Below are positions 12,126 through 23,934 of a stretch of 64,000 bases of DNA, in pieces (the first letter of the stretch is position 1; every line of letters starts with the position of its first letter). Source of the stretch: Asterias amurensis. Lineage: Eukaryota; Echinodermata; Asteroidea; Forcipulatida; Asteriidae. A program made the translations under genes and the position numbers. The stretch is taken from positions 12,586,494 through 12,650,493 of the forward strand of contig NC_092661.1 of assembly GCF_032118995.1 (NCBI RefSeq). Reading direction: 5' to 3'. The notes beneath the pieces are model-generated. The model was not told the origin of the DNA. It made no database searches and saw only the letters and a list, made by a program, of their open reading frames with translations.

Positions 12126-12825
12126 AGAATTGACAACAAGCGCCATTTTACTTTGTAATCAGATAAACATGAAACACCCGTTTCAGACAGGCGCTCCACA
12201 GAGGCGTGACGAACCAAAATTCTGAATTAAGTACATAAAAAGTTTGACGTTTGAAACAGTAAGGAGCGAGTGTATGCACTTGAATTCGAAAAATCGATTG
12301 TTTCAGTCGTTCAGAACAACTCTGGATTGCCTTGGTTTCAGACGTTGAAACTTGTCATGAGCCGAGCCAATGTAAATGTTATTTTAAGTTCGCCTGTCTG
12401 TCTGAAACCAAAACTTATTTGGGTCGACCTAGACTCGCTCCTAATCTAATCTGTTTGGTTCGGCGCGACTCTGGCACACCTGTCTGAAACGAGTGTAACG
12501 TTGGGATAACTGGAACACCAGTGGTTTTCAAACTGTTGTTAAAAAAAAATGTGATCAACAAAACGTGTGAACCCATGATTGTGTCTGTGCACAGATACAG
12601 CTGGAGACCTTTGAAAGAGTGAGGCAATTGAAGAATTTTGGACAGTCTTTTTTCACAGTTCTGGCCATTAATGTGCCTGCTCGGACCTACACGGGCATTA
12701 ATAAACATGTGCTCGCACGCTCAGAGCCGCAAAAAAGGAGCTCATTATGTTTGCTGATGCCAGTGTCTCAAAAGTCTCCATTTTTTGTTCTCACTTCTAC
12801 TAATTAATAAGAATTTATAATAATA
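12126..12825. other. Gene-less stretch
   Basis: Short frames exist on both strands at about 12415-12807 but show no domain or splice context. Imperfect inverted segments around GTCTGAAAC and GTTTCAGAC suggest a decayed palindromic element. Confidence 0.35.
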
Positions 12826-13188
12826 ATAATACATTTTTATTTAGTGCTTTATCACAGCCCAAAGAGCGTCTCAAAGTGCTTCTGACATTATTACCCTTGG
12901 TCACTGGGCCATATATTTCATTACTTAAACCATCTCAGCTCCCTGGGGAGTACAGTTGATGCTGCGAGTTACCTTACCGTGTGGCTAATCATTCGCATAA
13001 ACCATCTCTGCCCTCCCACACGTACCCCTTTTACCACTGGGTGGAGAGAAGCCATGGTTACGTGTGTGTAAGTGTCTTGCCCAAGGACACGAGTGTCAAG
13101 ACCAGGATTTGAAAGTCCCCACATTCCGACGACTTGACCACCAGAACTTGAGGCCAATGCTCTTATCCGCACGGCCACGACACCCAAT
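12826..13188 (-). mobile_element. Full-length tRNA-derived SINE
   Basis: On the minus strand the head at about 13188 reads TGTCGTGGCCGTGCGGATAA, the B-box region is decayed (TTCAAATCCTGG), and the body ends in an (ATT)n tail at 12826-12840. Its tRNA-Leu/Ser-like long variable arm is shared with the copy at 13423-13775. Confidence 0.75.
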
Positions 13189-13226
13189 GTACAGATATAT
13201 ACAATAAGTCAATACACTTAAGTAAT

Positions 13227-13422
13227 TTTTATAACACACCTCTGTATTCTGGTTGGCTGAAACAAGGTCACGTGGGCTGAACTACATGTAATATAGTCTA
13301 GTGATCGCCCGCACGTTTTGGGAGAATAGTGACTGGTTACAGTGCCCTCTCTTGATGTGAACCGTGAACAGGAACTCAAAAAGTTTCTTTTCTTATTTCA
13401 CATTTAAGGTGTGTTATAAAAT
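13227..13422. mobile_element. MITE with TTTATAACACACCT ends (about 196 bp)
   Basis: The left end is TTTATAACACACCT and the right end AGGTGTGTTATAAA, an inverted match. The element lies exactly between two minus-strand SINEs. Similar TTATAACACCCC ends occur at 39764-40143. Confidence 0.6.
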
Positions 13423-13775
13423 AAATAATAACAACTCTTATAAGATAGCGCATTTCACAATAACCGTATCAATGCGCTTTACATTAGTGCCCTGGTCATA
13501 GGGCCAATAACATCTCTTTATTAATGTTTCTCAGCTCCCTTGAGAGTTTACAACCTAGGCAACAGTTATATCGCTCCAAAGGCTTTTAATTCATTCACAA
13601 TATCAACCTCTTCCCTCGCAGGTACCCATTTATACCCCTGGTGAAGAGAAGCAATTATAGTAAAGCATCTTGCTCAAGGACACAAGTGTCACGACCGGGA
13701 TTCGAACCCACACTCCGGTGACTTATCAACAGAACTTGAATTCGATGCTCTTAACCACTCGGCCATGACACTCTA
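13423..13775 (-). mobile_element. Full-length tRNA-derived SINE
   Basis: The minus-strand head has A box TGGCCGAGTGGTTAAGAGC and B box GGTTCGAATCC, a long variable arm like tRNA-Leu or tRNA-Ser, then a body with TTGAGCAAGATGCTTTACTA and an AT-rich tail at about 13423-13440. This is the cleanest SINE head in the window. Confidence 0.8.
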
Positions 13776-13794
13776 CAATAAAACATATTGTAAA

Positions 13795-13949
13795 ACACAT
13801 ATTGACTGGCATAACTAGTGCACATCTATTCCCCCTCGGGCCTGTGAGTTACCAGAACAGGGACCTACATTGAATAAATCCCTCTTCTGGTCACCCAAAG
13901 TCCCTTGGGAAATAGATGTACACTATCCTCAGTGCCAGTCAATATGTGT
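13795..13949. mobile_element. Small palindromic MITE (about 155 bp)
   Basis: The left arm ACACATATTGACTGGCA with GTGCACATCTATT is mirrored on the right by AATAGATGTACACTA and TGCCAGTCAATATGTGT. No coding frame is present. Confidence 0.65.
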
Positions 13950-14697
13950 ATATAATAGTACTATATTGCAACGTGTGCTTTCAGTGGGACTTGTGTGTCT
14001 GTCTCAGAGGATTAAAAGCATAGATTCTGATTTGTTAACACAGACACTAGCATGACAGAAAATGTCTGTATAAGTTTACACTATTTCTTCTTACTGTTTA
14101 AGACAAATAAATATTCTTTTGCCAAATAAGGACCCACACATCAAATCATGGTCTGACCAAATCACTGTGCGTACCCCACCGTCGAGTCAGCAATTTAAGG
14201 GTTCTGGAACCCAGCCAACCCTGGGTTCGCAGGCGGCATAGTACCACAGCGCAGGGAGGCCATTCCCCAACCTGGTGTGCAAGAACATTGACAGAAGAAA
14301 AATTGAAGTACAAGAATAATTGTGATGATAGATTCCTGAATCCTGACCCTAACCAATCATCATCAAGTTGCAAGCTGTGGTGTGGGAAAATTACTGTTTA
14401 AAAGGGGTAGAAATGTAAATTAATCCTCTGATCGAAACAAGTTGAATCTCATTGCGATTGTTAAATCTAGAGAGCTCAAAGTGCATTACACTTTCTAATG
14501 TTTTGGGTTTTTAACTTTTTAACATTGGCTGAACAATTTTTTTTAATTCAAGTTCTAATCTGAGTGAGTAGCATTTATTATTTACAAAACAACAACTGAC
14601 ACCCAAAACCCCAGTGAATCACTGTAAACAAACATTAGTTCCGCTTAAAATCTTAAGAAAAAAATGAAACAAGTTGATCATTTCTAAGAGAAATTAC
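13950..14697. other. Gene-less stretch
   Basis: No recognisable feature was found. A 75-codon minus frame at 14146-14373 has no domain and no acceptor or donor context that could be supported. Confidence 0.35.
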
Positions 14698-14838
14698 CTG
14701 TTTTACAAAGCACTCATAATGTGTAGCTGTCCATGGAATGTTAATAGGGACTTTTCGTTTTCGACGACGGATGGTTCTGCGACGGTAAAGATGACATTTG
14801 GCGTCATCTGCGCATGCGTCGGCTTTGAGGACGGTCAT
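14698..14838 (-). CDS. Candidate first coding exon, basic N-terminus, unidentified
   Basis: On the minus strand an ATG at 14838 opens 47 codons that end exactly at a donor (CAG then GTAATT, GT at 14697-14696), phase 0. The peptide is strongly basic in the middle (residues about 18-29 are mostly Arg/Lys: YRRRTIRRRKRK) and ends HYECFVKQ. The stretch is more GC- and CpG-rich than its surroundings, as expected near a promoter. The next exon is unknown; the acceptor exon at 7097-7255 is also phase 0. No family is recognised, and chance cannot be excluded. Confidence 0.35.
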
Positions 14839-14957
14839 CCCTCAATTTCCATCCCACAAGTTATTCAGTTCAGTCTTCCACAATACTGTACACATGGTAC
14901 ATTATGTATACTGTACATGTACATCTCAAAAAGAAAACATTTGCAGAAAACTCAAAA

Positions 14958-15453
14958 TATCAAAATAAAATGGAAACTAACTGAGATCAAGATTGATTCA
15001 TTTGGCAATCGTGGATAACATTGATAATTCTGCTTATCCTAAACATTGAAGTTGATTCCAACTCTAACTTTTAGAATAATTCACTTGATTGCAAACTTAC
15101 ATTTCACCATAATAAGTGTACATAACAAGTACAAGCTGATATTAAATGCATTCGCCAATTTGTTTTTATTTGATTGTCTATGTTTTTGCACCACCCAACA
15201 ATTTCATAACCTATATGTACATGTACAAACTATTAAGTTCTTCCACAAAACTGGATGGCAAAATGAAAAATGTTGAGAAAATCTACACTTTTGATTGAAA
15301 TATCAAAGTGAAATGGAAACTAACTTGCCGAATGGAAATTTAAAATTGTCAAAATTGATTGTTTCAGCAATCATCAATAAAGTTCACCATTCTGCTTATC
15401 CTAAACATTGAAGTTGTCTGCAACTCCAACTTTCAGAATAATTCACTTGATTG
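14958..15453 (+). repeat. Direct repeat pair (about 130-150 bp each)
   Basis: The block 14958-15090 recurs at about 15299-15453. Both contain ATGGAAACTAACT and ATTCTGCTTATCCTAAACAT followed by AATAATTCACTTGATTG. Divergence between them indicates an old local duplication. Confidence 0.65.
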
Positions 15454-15617
15454 AGATGAGATGATGTGTATAGTATTATGTGACTTATGTCTCTGACCAT
15501 TAGGTCAATATACATCATGTACATTTACATTGTGTGGAAGCACACAGGAGCATCAACATGGACACTACTTTTACGTTATATTTGTGGACTTTACAGTGAC
15601 CTAGAGAAATTGAAGAC

Positions 15618-15989
15618 TTAAAGGCAGTGGACACTATTGGTAATTACTCAAAATAATTATTAGCATAAAACCTTTCTTGGTGACAAGTAATGGGGAGAGG
15701 TTGATGGTATAAAACATCATGAGAAACTGCTCCCTCTGAAGTGCCATAGTTTTTGAGAAAGAAGTAATTTTCCACGAATTTGATTTCGAGACCTCAGACT
15801 GATTAAGAACATGAGGTCTCAAAATCAACCATCTAAACACAAGGGTGTTTATTTTCTTTCATTATCTCGCAAGTTCGATGACCGATTGAGCTCAAATTTT
15901 CACAGGTTTGTTATTTTATACATATGTTGAGATACACCAACTGTAAAGACTAGTGTTTGATAGCTACCAATAGTGTCCACTGCCTTTAA
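15618..15989. mobile_element. TTAA MITE, family 1 (372 bp)
   Basis: TTAA flanks both sides (15618-15621 and 15986-15989). The arms start AGGCAGTGGACACTATTGG. It lies in the opposite relative orientation to the 2660 copy, as shown by the order of inner landmarks (AATAATTATTAGCATAAAAC first). Confidence 0.85.
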
Positions 15990-16120
15990 GTTGGACCAAA
16001 AGTGTAGTTTTCATAAAGCTAATATTCAGAATGTCAACACATAATCTTATTTGTGCTTTAATTGCACAGTTTAGGTACAAATGTTTGTGAGGAAATACAG
16101 TTTCATTCCCAGGCGCAGAC

Positions 16121-16504
16121 TTAAAGGCAGTGGACACTATTGGTAATTACTCAAAATAATTATTAGCATAAAACCTTACTTGGTAATGAGGAATGGGGAG
16201 AGGTTGATAGTATAAAACATTGTGAGAAACGGCTCCCTCTGAAATGAAGTAGTTTTTGAGAAAGAAGTAATTTTCCACGAATTTGATTTTGAGACCTCAG
16301 ATTTAGAATTTGAGGTCTCGAAATCAAGCATATGAAAGCACACAACTTCGTGTGACAAGGGTGTTTTTTCTTTCATAATCTCGCAACTTTGACGATCACT
16401 TGAACTCAAATTTTCACAGGTTTGTTATTTTATGCATATGTTGAGATACACCAAGTGAGAAGACTGGTCTTTGACAATTACCAATTAGTGTCCAGTGTCT
16501 TTAA
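16121..16504. mobile_element. TTAA MITE, family 1 (384 bp)
   Basis: It is flanked by TTAA at 16121 and 16501 and has the same orientation as the copy 130 bp upstream. The right terminal repeat has several substitutions (AGTGTCCAGTGTCT), so it is older or less constrained. Confidence 0.85.
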
Positions 16505-16693
16505 TGCTTCATGCTTGAAATAAAAATTATTACTCAGTGATCTCTAGAAACCCTTTCAGGGTGATGAGTAATTCAGTAATTTTGTGATGTTACTCATTAA
16601 TTAATACAAAACTCATTGAATCATCTTTATTGACAAACATGTATGTTTGTGCTTCTTCAGAAGTCAAGTCTATTGTTTAGTTTGCAGCTTGTT

Positions 16694-17403
16694 TTAAAGG
16701 AACACGTTGCCTTGGATCGAGTAAGTTTGTACAATGTATATGAAAAGTGTTTGAAACCAGTTGTTATAAAATGCAGCAGGTTAGAAAGATGTTTTAAAAG
16801 TAGAATATTATGATCCAAACAAATATGGCACGAAATTGTATGGTTTTCCTTAAATGATTTGGGTACTTTTTGTACAACAAAACACCATGTCCACAGAGTT
16901 ACATTAAACTTACACCATTAGAAGATAATGATGGTAGAAAGCTTCCCTGAAAATATTAGTTGCTGAGGTGCTGTAGTTTTTGAGAAATGAGTAAAACAAT
17001 GTCATGAAAATACGTTTTTACATGCTAAAATAATTTTCGTCTCAATGTCACTGAGACGAAAATTATTTTCACGACATTGTTTTACTAATTTCTCAAAAAA
17101 ACTACAGCACCTCAGCAAGATATATTTTCAGGGAAGCTTTCTACCATCATTATCTTCAAACTGTGTGAGTTTAATGTAAATCTGTGGACATTGTGTTTTT
17201 TGTCCTACAAAAAGTACCCAGACCCTTTAAATGTCTTGTGCTAACACAACACGCTAATTTGTTGAGTAAATTTTTTGACTCCACAAAATAACCTTTAGTT
17301 CTCCTTTTAAACATCTTTCTAACCATATCGATTTTAATAACAAATGGTTACAAACGCTTTTCATAGACAAAATCACCAGATCCAAGGCAAGTTGTCCCTT
17401 TAA
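16694..17403. mobile_element. Family 3 TTAA hairpin element with a second palindrome inside
   Basis: The outer ends (AGGAACACGTTGCCTTGGAT at left, GATCCAAGGCAAGTTGTCCC at right) and flanking TTAA match family 3. The usual centre is replaced by a palindrome at about 16852-17231 whose arms carry GTACTTTTTGTACAACAAAA or its inverse and CTGTAGTTTTTGAGAAATGA. The inner apex is a hairpin around TTTTCGTCTCAATGTCACTG. Confidence 0.75.
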
Positions 17404-17610
17404 CTTTTTTTGATTATGTGTTGACATTCAAAGATTTTTTTTTTCTTCAAAAAAAGGTCTAGAGGCATACTTATTTATCATACAAAAATATTAAACACAG
17501 CTTTGTTTCAACTTCTTCTGAAATCATTAACTTTTTGTTTTACCTTAGGTAATTAATTTGTCTTTGTTGATATTCAACAATAAATTCTTAAACATTAAGG
17601 TGAATCTAAA

Positions 17611-17993
17611 AGGATTTGGGTCCTTTTTTAAACACAAACAAAACATTGAACTTACTCAGTTTGAAGTTTAAAGCTACCCTTAAAATATTACTTGCTGAGG
17701 TGATGTTTTTGAGAAATGAGTAAAACAATGTCACAAAAATAATTTGCATCTCAGTCTGTTAGTGAGACAGAAATTATTTTGCACGTAAAAACGTATTAAC
17801 CAGTTTATTGGTAAGTTATGGTAAAATACCACAACCAGTTAGTATGTTTTTACATGCTAAAAGTGAGACTAAAATAGTTTTCATGATTTTCAAAAACTAT
17901 AGCACCTCAGCAAGTAATATTTTGAGGGAAGCTTTCTACTATCAATATCTTCAAACTGTTTAAGTTTAGTAAAATGTACACAGACCCTTCAAG
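17611..17993. mobile_element. Second copy of the inner palindrome (family 4), disrupted
   Basis: It shares GATTTGGGT, GAGAAATGAGTAAAACAATG and AGTGAGAC landmarks with 16852-17231 but is asymmetric. It contains an extra hairpin around AACCAGTTTATTGGTAAGTT near its centre. Confidence 0.5.
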
Positions 17994-18164
17994 TTACAGG
18001 GTGGGCATGCAATTAACAGCTTAATACAGTTAGAAAAGATTTCATAGGTTGATAGATTACAGTGAAGAAGTAAATAAACGAGAACATTATAGGAGAACGC
18101 TCTATGGAATATTAATATATAACTTAGGATAATGAATCATTCAGGCAGAGAGCTTTACAGTTGG

Positions 18165-18565
18165 TGGTGGAAGTAAGAAAGTACATGTATGTAAAGAAAT
18201 AACGGAGCTATTGAAAATTTAATGAAGAGTACAGATTTATAGGAAAGAAATGATAGACCTGTTGAAGGTTGAATGAAGAGGCTGTTAGAAGTTGTGTCAC
18301 AACATCCGAACAGATTTATAAGAAAGAAAGTATTTAAATAAAGAAGCTGTTGGAGTATGAATGAAGAGTAGTGTCTCAAAATTTTGACAGTTTTATAAGA
18401 AAGAAAGGAAGAAATAAAGGATCCGTTGGAGGTTGAATGGAGATTAAGTGCCTCATCAGATTCATATGAAAGAACGTTTCATGTACAATGTAGAAATAAA
18501 GGAGCTGTTGGAGGTTGAATGAAGATAAAGAGTAGTATCTGAACATTCTAACAGATTTATAAACA
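18165..18565 (-). repeat. Degenerate tandem repeat, about 90-110-bp period
   Basis: The motif GAAATAAAGGAGCTGTTGGA with GTTGAATGAAGA and ACAGATTTATAAG recurs about four times with indels. A related fragment follows at about 19028-19072. Minus-strand frames of 74 and 109 codons here are the repeat read through. Confidence 0.6.
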
Positions 18566-18779
18566 AGCAAGCATTTTGTAGGATTTGAAACTTCGCATGG
18601 TGGAAATACAATATACACGTACATGTAGAAAGGTTTGTGGTAACACCATGTTATGATAATCTCTAAATGAGTTGAGGTGGTTCTGAGTAACGCAGTTGGC
18701 TTCAACTCGACGTTTCAGTCAGTAATAGCACATCATCATCCTTTCAGCTAACCATTATTTTAATTAATTGTATTTTGTT

Positions 18780-18998
18780 TCCTTTTTAACTTGTAGAGTT
18801 GTTTCTAATTTTTCACTGGCTGGTCCAGTTTTGGGTTCTTAAACTGCCTTGTAGTATTTTTTGTAATTGTGTTTTTAAATTTTTAAACCCTCTGTATTGT
18901 AATGCTGTATTTTGGAAATTCCTGTTTACCTTTGTATCTAGCGCTTTGAGGCCTTTTTGGCAATTTGGCACTTTATAAATATCTTTTTATATTATTGT
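18780..18998 (+). mobile_element. 3' tail of a SINE/LINE-type retroposon
   Basis: The segment TAGCGCTTTGAGGCCTTTTT then GGCAATTTGGCACTTTATAA followed by AT-rich sequence is typical of the 3' end of SINE or CR1/L2-like retroposons in invertebrates. The head was not found. It interrupts the two parts of the tandem repeat at 18165-18565 and 19028-19072. Confidence 0.45.
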
Positions 18999-19639
18999 AG
19001 TATGCTCTGATCATCTTTTTTCATAGTATAAAATAAAGGAGGTTGAATAAAGAGTACTGCCTCAATATTGTGACAGAAGGAGCACGCACTTAGCACTGTC
19101 ACTGCCATAATAAAGACTGTAGTCACTCTTCATTAGTAGCTGAAGTATTGTGCGTATGAGAAGTTCAATAAAGCAGAAGTTAACAATGCACGCCCTCGAT
19201 TGGTAGAACAAGCGTGCCCGTATTCTGAGCGGAGCGATTCAACCAATTGAGTGCGTTCTCTTTGCGTCGTGATCGTTATCGTTATCGCTGCAGTTTGACT
19301 TGCCCTTTATGATATATACAATTTGTTTGTGGGTTAAAGGGGTGTTGGTAGACTCACCTGTTCACTTTGGGTTTCTGCATTTGGTTCAACGATACACAGC
19401 ACATCATCAGTAGATCATCCTTTCAGCTAACCATCTCATCATCTGGTGTTTCCAATCACTCCCACTCACTCATATTAATTAAGCCACCCGCTGGAGCTGA
19501 CATCCTTGGTGTGTCTGATGCATGATGGAAGACAAAACTGGACCCCTTTTTTTTCAGGGCAATATGTTTTGAAAAAGCACTGTGCCTGGAAAGAAACAAA
19601 TAGATTGATATAGATGAAGACTATTAATTTTGTTATTTA
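18999..19639. other. Gene-less stretch
   Basis: A 30-base segment ending ATCCTTTCAGCTAACCAT near 18735-18755 is repeated near 19411-19431, a direct repeat about 670 bp apart. No gene was recognised. Confidence 0.4.
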
Positions 19640-20225
19640 CCGACAAGTGTAAGCACTGTATACTCAGTACTCCCCCCCCCCCCGAGTCCTCTGAAAGAAA
19701 TTAACAGGCATTTTACTTGGGTGGGATTTGACCCCACGACCTTGCAAATCTAGAGCAGTGTCTTACCAACTAGACCACTGAAATTGGCGGTAGCTAGAGG
19801 CAGTTCGAATCCTAAGTTTTTAGCAGTGGGTACCGCAACTATATAGATGTTAATTTTGGTATGTATACCCATACAGTATACACCAATGTACATTATGTTG
19901 GCACTGTATTCTCAGTACTCGATCCCCCCCCCCCCCCAAGAGTCCTGTGAAAAAAATATCATAGGCATATTACTCGGGTGGGATTCGATCCAACGACCCT
20001 TGCAATACGAGAGCAATGTCTTACCAACTAGACTACCGAGATTGCCAGGTAGCTAGAGGCAGTTTGAATATTTTTTGACAGCGGGTACCGCATCGATATA
20101 ATAGATGTTAACTTTGCCTCGGGGATAAAGAATATTAATTTTGGTTTTTACCCATACACCGATGTATGTTAGCACTGCATACCCAGTACTTCTCCCGGGT
20201 CCTGTGAAAATGTCACAGGCATATC
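19640..20225 (-). repeat. Tandemly repeated tRNA-SINE, about 2.5 units of about 250 bp
   Basis: On the minus strand each full unit carries a tRNA-like head (A box GGTCTAGTTGGTAAGACAC, B box GGGTCAAATCC or GGATCGAATCC) then a body including GTCACAGGAC or GACTCTTGGGG followed by a G-run and GAGTACTGAG. Heads lie at about 19715-19800 and 19970-20060; the third unit is only a body (20110-20225). A further decayed head lies at 21235-21310. Confidence 0.65.
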
Positions 20226-21710
20226 ATCCTCTTACCAGTTTTCACGGTATTATGCCTTTTTCTTTGAATTGGGAAAAAATAATGATGGCATATGTCAACC
20301 GATGCCCTAATTATCTTCATTTGTTTATATGAAGTATGCAAACATAAATTAAAACTTGATGGATGTTGAAATTTTCGCACCACACACCGATCTTCGATGA
20401 CTTCAACGGGTCCCATTTGTTTTGAGTTTTTCCTGTTTTCACGGCAAACGAGAAAGAATTGTTTCCCGGTGAAGCCATACATGTACGTGGAAGAAACATC
20501 TGCAGTGACTAAAAGTGTTCTTTGAGACTCTGTGTATGACTCTATAGCTAGCACTGCAGTTGTCTTCATATTATTCAAAATATTGTTTATGACATTTTAA
20601 AAATAACCATGGTAGTTTGCAAAAAATTAACGAAATAAAAAATTAAATAAAAAGTGTGGATAATTATTGGATTTCAAATCTGATTTTTGTTTATTTTTTC
20701 ATGTATTTTTTCCCCTTAATATTTATAATAAAGCGTATAAATAAAAAGTGATAATTTAATCACCAAGCTGATGTTTAAATTTTAATATTTATAATAATAT
20801 TAATATGAGGGTTAAAAAAAAATCTCAAAAAAAAATTAGAAAATAATATAAGGCACATGGCTTCTTTAAGCCTCTGTATTTTTTTCCCAGAATGCTCAGC
20901 AGAATGTTCAGTCACATGATTTGATCATCGTGAATTGTGAATTGATCTAGTGTTTGATGAAACTTTTTCGGAGGGCAATTTTTTTTATATGGCCTCAACA
21001 TTATGAAATCTTTTGTACCTTGTCTAGAAATTCCTTAAATACGATGTGTTTGCATATTGTGCAAATAACCAGTGGAGCCTTTACATGTTTCTAAGTTTTG
21101 GTCAAGGGAGAGAAGACTCTTTGCTTGGCAAACAAAACCAAAATGTTGTCATATAGGGACTGTATACATTGCGCACAGAGAGGTAAAAGATTTGCCACGT
21201 TTTTAAGGACACCTTGAAAACAGGACCTCCTACGATATATTACTCGAGTGGGGATTCAAACCTATGACCCTTGCAATCGTAGAGTGTCTTACCAAATAAT
21301 GACGAGTCAGCAAGATTAAAATTCTGGATTTATTTAGTGTTTGGGTCTGCGTATCAATCTAGGAATGTTTTAGGAGATGTGAGAACCTATGAATCCCCCC
21401 CCCGCCCCTTATTATACCCTTATACAAGTGTGAAAGTGGACACCGAAAACAACAGCGAGCATGACAGTACACTTAATACGATATTTCTTCTTGGAAACAC
21501 AACTTTTCTGTACAATAATCAATATCAACTCACTCAATAATGGTCTTTTGCTCATCAGCAAGATCTTCAAACACCCTCTTGACTTGTAAAAATGGCATCC
21601 TGGATGAGCATCATTTCGTTTCTTTCACATGCACACGAAAATACAGTCTTTGCTGAAGATTTACTTTGTCACATGGATGAGGGCGCTACAGATGTTTTTG
21701 TGGGAAATCA
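20226..21710. other. AT-rich gene-less stretch with a SINE-head fragment
   Basis: At 20590-20860 the base composition is extremely AT-rich. A tRNA-SINE head fragment lies at 21235-21310. A 121-codon minus frame at 20213-20578 has no domain. A C-run lies at 21396-21404. Confidence 0.4.
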
Positions 21711-22098
21711 AAGGAACACGTTGCCTTGGATCGGACGAGTTGGTATATAAAAAGCGTTTGTAACCGTTTTTTATAAAATGCATGAGGTTGGAAAGATGTT
21801 TAAAAAGTAGCATACAATTATCCACACAAATTTGCCTCGAAATTGCGTGGTTTTCCTTTAATTGTGCGAACTAACACGGTCGGCCATTTATGGGAGTCAA
21901 AAATTTGACTCCCATAAATGGCCGACCGTGTTAGTCGATGAGGTAGAACGGAAACCGTGTAATTTCGAGGCATGTTTGTGTGGATCATTGTGTTCTACTT
22001 TTACAACATCTTTCTACCCATATGAATTTTTATTACAAACGGTTATAAACGCTTTTCAAAGACCAACTCGACCGATCCAAGGCAACGTGTTCCTTTAA
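21711..22098. mobile_element. TTAA hairpin MITE, family 3 (388 bp)
   Basis: It has the same arms and GGCCATTTATGGGAGTCAAA apex as 6566-6955. The right flank is TTAA (22095-22098); the left flank has decayed to ATCA. Confidence 0.85.
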
Positions 22099-22318
22099 AG
22101 TTCACAACCCCAGAACAGTAAAAATACTTTACGGAGTTCCATTATTAGAATTTGTATCAAAGAAGAGCAGAATAAGAATACACATGGATTTGGGAAGAGA
22201 GGGAAAACGTGGCCAGCCCACCCCCCCCCCCCAAAAAAACAAAAACAAAACAAAAACAAACAAACAAACCCAACACATTGTTAGGTTAGCAGGTTTTTAA
22301 GTATTTTTTTAATAAGTA

Positions 22319-22455
22319 GCAGCCGATTTCACGAACCTTTACGCAACTGCGTATAGGTCCCCTGGCGCAACGTTTTATGTAGCAACTTGCGCCAACACGT
22401 TGCGCAAATGGACTTAGGCCTACGCAGTTGCATAAAGTTTCGTGAAATCGGCTGC
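22319..22455. mobile_element. 137-bp palindromic MITE
   Basis: GCAGCCGATTTCACGAACCT at the left is mirrored by GTTTCGTGAAATCGGCTGC at the right, and ACGCAACTGCGTA by TACGCAGTTGC. Adjacent upstream (22218-22270) is a C-run followed by CAAAAA-type simple sequence. Confidence 0.75.
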
Positions 22456-22605
22456 AGGTCTATAGGTAGATTTTTAAGTAAATTTTTAGGTAGGTTTTTA
22501 AGCAGATTTTTCAGCAGGTTTTCAAGCAGACTGCTACGCAAATTTTTAAACGGGTTTTTGAGCAGACTGCTAAGCAGATTTTTTAACAGGTTTTAAAGCA
22601 GACTG
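22456..22605 (+). repeat. 12-bp minisatellite
   Basis: About twelve imperfect copies of a 12-base unit resembling TTTTTAAGCAGG or AGCAGATTTTTA run directly from the end of the palindromic MITE to the TTAA of the next element. Repeated-looking frames (RF-L-S pattern on plus, KNLLKNL on minus) are artefacts of this period. Confidence 0.75.
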
Positions 22606-23008
22606 TTAAAGGCAGTGGACACTATTGGTAATTGTCAAAGACTAGCCTTCACAGTTGGTGTATCTCAACATATGCATAAAATAACAAGCCTGTGAAAATT
22701 TGAGCTCAATCGGTCATCGAACTTGCGAGATAATAATGGAAGTAAAAAACACCCTTGTCACACGAAGTTGTGTGCGTTTAGATGGTTGATTTCGAGACCT
22801 CAAGTTCTAAATCTGAGGTCTTGAAATCAAATTCGTGGAAAATTACTTCTTTCTCGAAAACTATGGCACTTCAGAGGGAGCCGTTTCTCACAATGTGTTA
22901 TACAATGTTTTATACCATCAAGTTCTCCCCATTACTCGTCACCAAGAAAGGTTTTATGCTAATAATTATTTTGAGTAATTACCAACAGTGTCTAGTGCCA
23001 CTGCCTAT
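22606..23008. mobile_element. TTAA MITE, family 1 (about 403 bp)
   Basis: The left end TTAA-AGGCAGTGGACACTATTGG is clean. The right end is damaged (ACCAACAGTGTCTAGTGCCA then CTGCCTATTG), so the right target duplication is lost. The orientation matches the copy at 2660. Confidence 0.8.
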
Positions 23009-23530
23009 TGCTAAGCAGATTGCTCAGCATCTTCAAAACCTGCCAAAAAAAAAATATAAAAACCCGCTTAATCTGCTTTCGTATTGGTCTTTGTTTATAA
23101 TTATTCAATTTCCGAAGTCAAAGGGGGGGGGGGTAAAGCAGCAACACGACCACATATTATTTTAGCTTAGACTTACAGTGTTATCTCATCTAAAGAATAA
23201 GCAAAACAAAATATCATAAATAATTTACGGCCTCAATGCATTGTTGATTTTTACCGCGTTTTGTAGTCAAGGAAACATCACAGCTACCAAGAATTTAATC
23301 CAATTAGTTTTTCACGGGTTCGTGGACAAATAATTGTATCACAATAGGCCGGTCTGCCCTTGGAGTTGCAACTAGAACTAGAATAGGCCTATTATTAGTA
23401 ACAAGCTTTGTTACTCAGTCTACCTGGCGGCGAGTGGCATTTATAATGCATAATAAATAATATTGTGGAAACGTTCATAATCCCGCATACGTTTATATAC
23501 AATTTTAAAAACTAATCGCGAAATTGTTCC
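23009..23530. other. Gene-less stretch
   Basis: A G-run lies at about 23125-23133. No exon or repeat was recognised. Confidence 0.35.
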
Positions 23531-23890
23531 TTATAGGCACTGGACACCATTGGAATAAATTACTCAAAATAATTGTTAGCATAGCAACTTATATAGTAAC
23601 GAGCGATGGAGAGCTGTTGATAGTAAACAGCATTGTAAGAAACGGCTCCCTCTGACGTAACGTAGTTTTTTAGAAAGAGGTAAAGTCTCACTCATTGATA
23701 GTAACAGACTTCTCAGCTGATTTTAAAAGCCGTTTATTATGCATCTGAAAGCACTAAAACATGCAACCAGGGTGTTTTTTATTTCAATAATATCCCCTTG
23801 CAATTCGATGACCTATTTGGCAAACATTTTCACAGGTTTGTTGTATAATGTTGGGATACACCAAGCGAGAAAACTGGTCGTTGACAAAGA
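23531..23890. mobile_element. Strongly diverged family 1 MITE
   Basis: It opens AGGCACTGGACACCATTGG and keeps AACGGCTCCCTCTGACGT and TTTTCACAGGTTTGTTGT landmarks. The right end has decayed past recognition, so it is the oldest of the family 1 copies in the window. Confidence 0.6.
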
Positions 23891-23934
23891 TTTGACAGTT
23901 GAAACGGCTGGAAACACGTATACGCATGCCTTTT

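Noticed and set aside
13700..13775. Functional tRNA-Leu or tRNA-Ser gene on the minus strand
   Set aside because: The A and B boxes are good, but the acceptor stem pairing is poor and a SINE body and tail follow directly.
22329..22596. Leu/Lys- and Arg/Phe-repeat frames
   Set aside because: They come from the 12-base minisatellite and the adjoining palindromic MITE.
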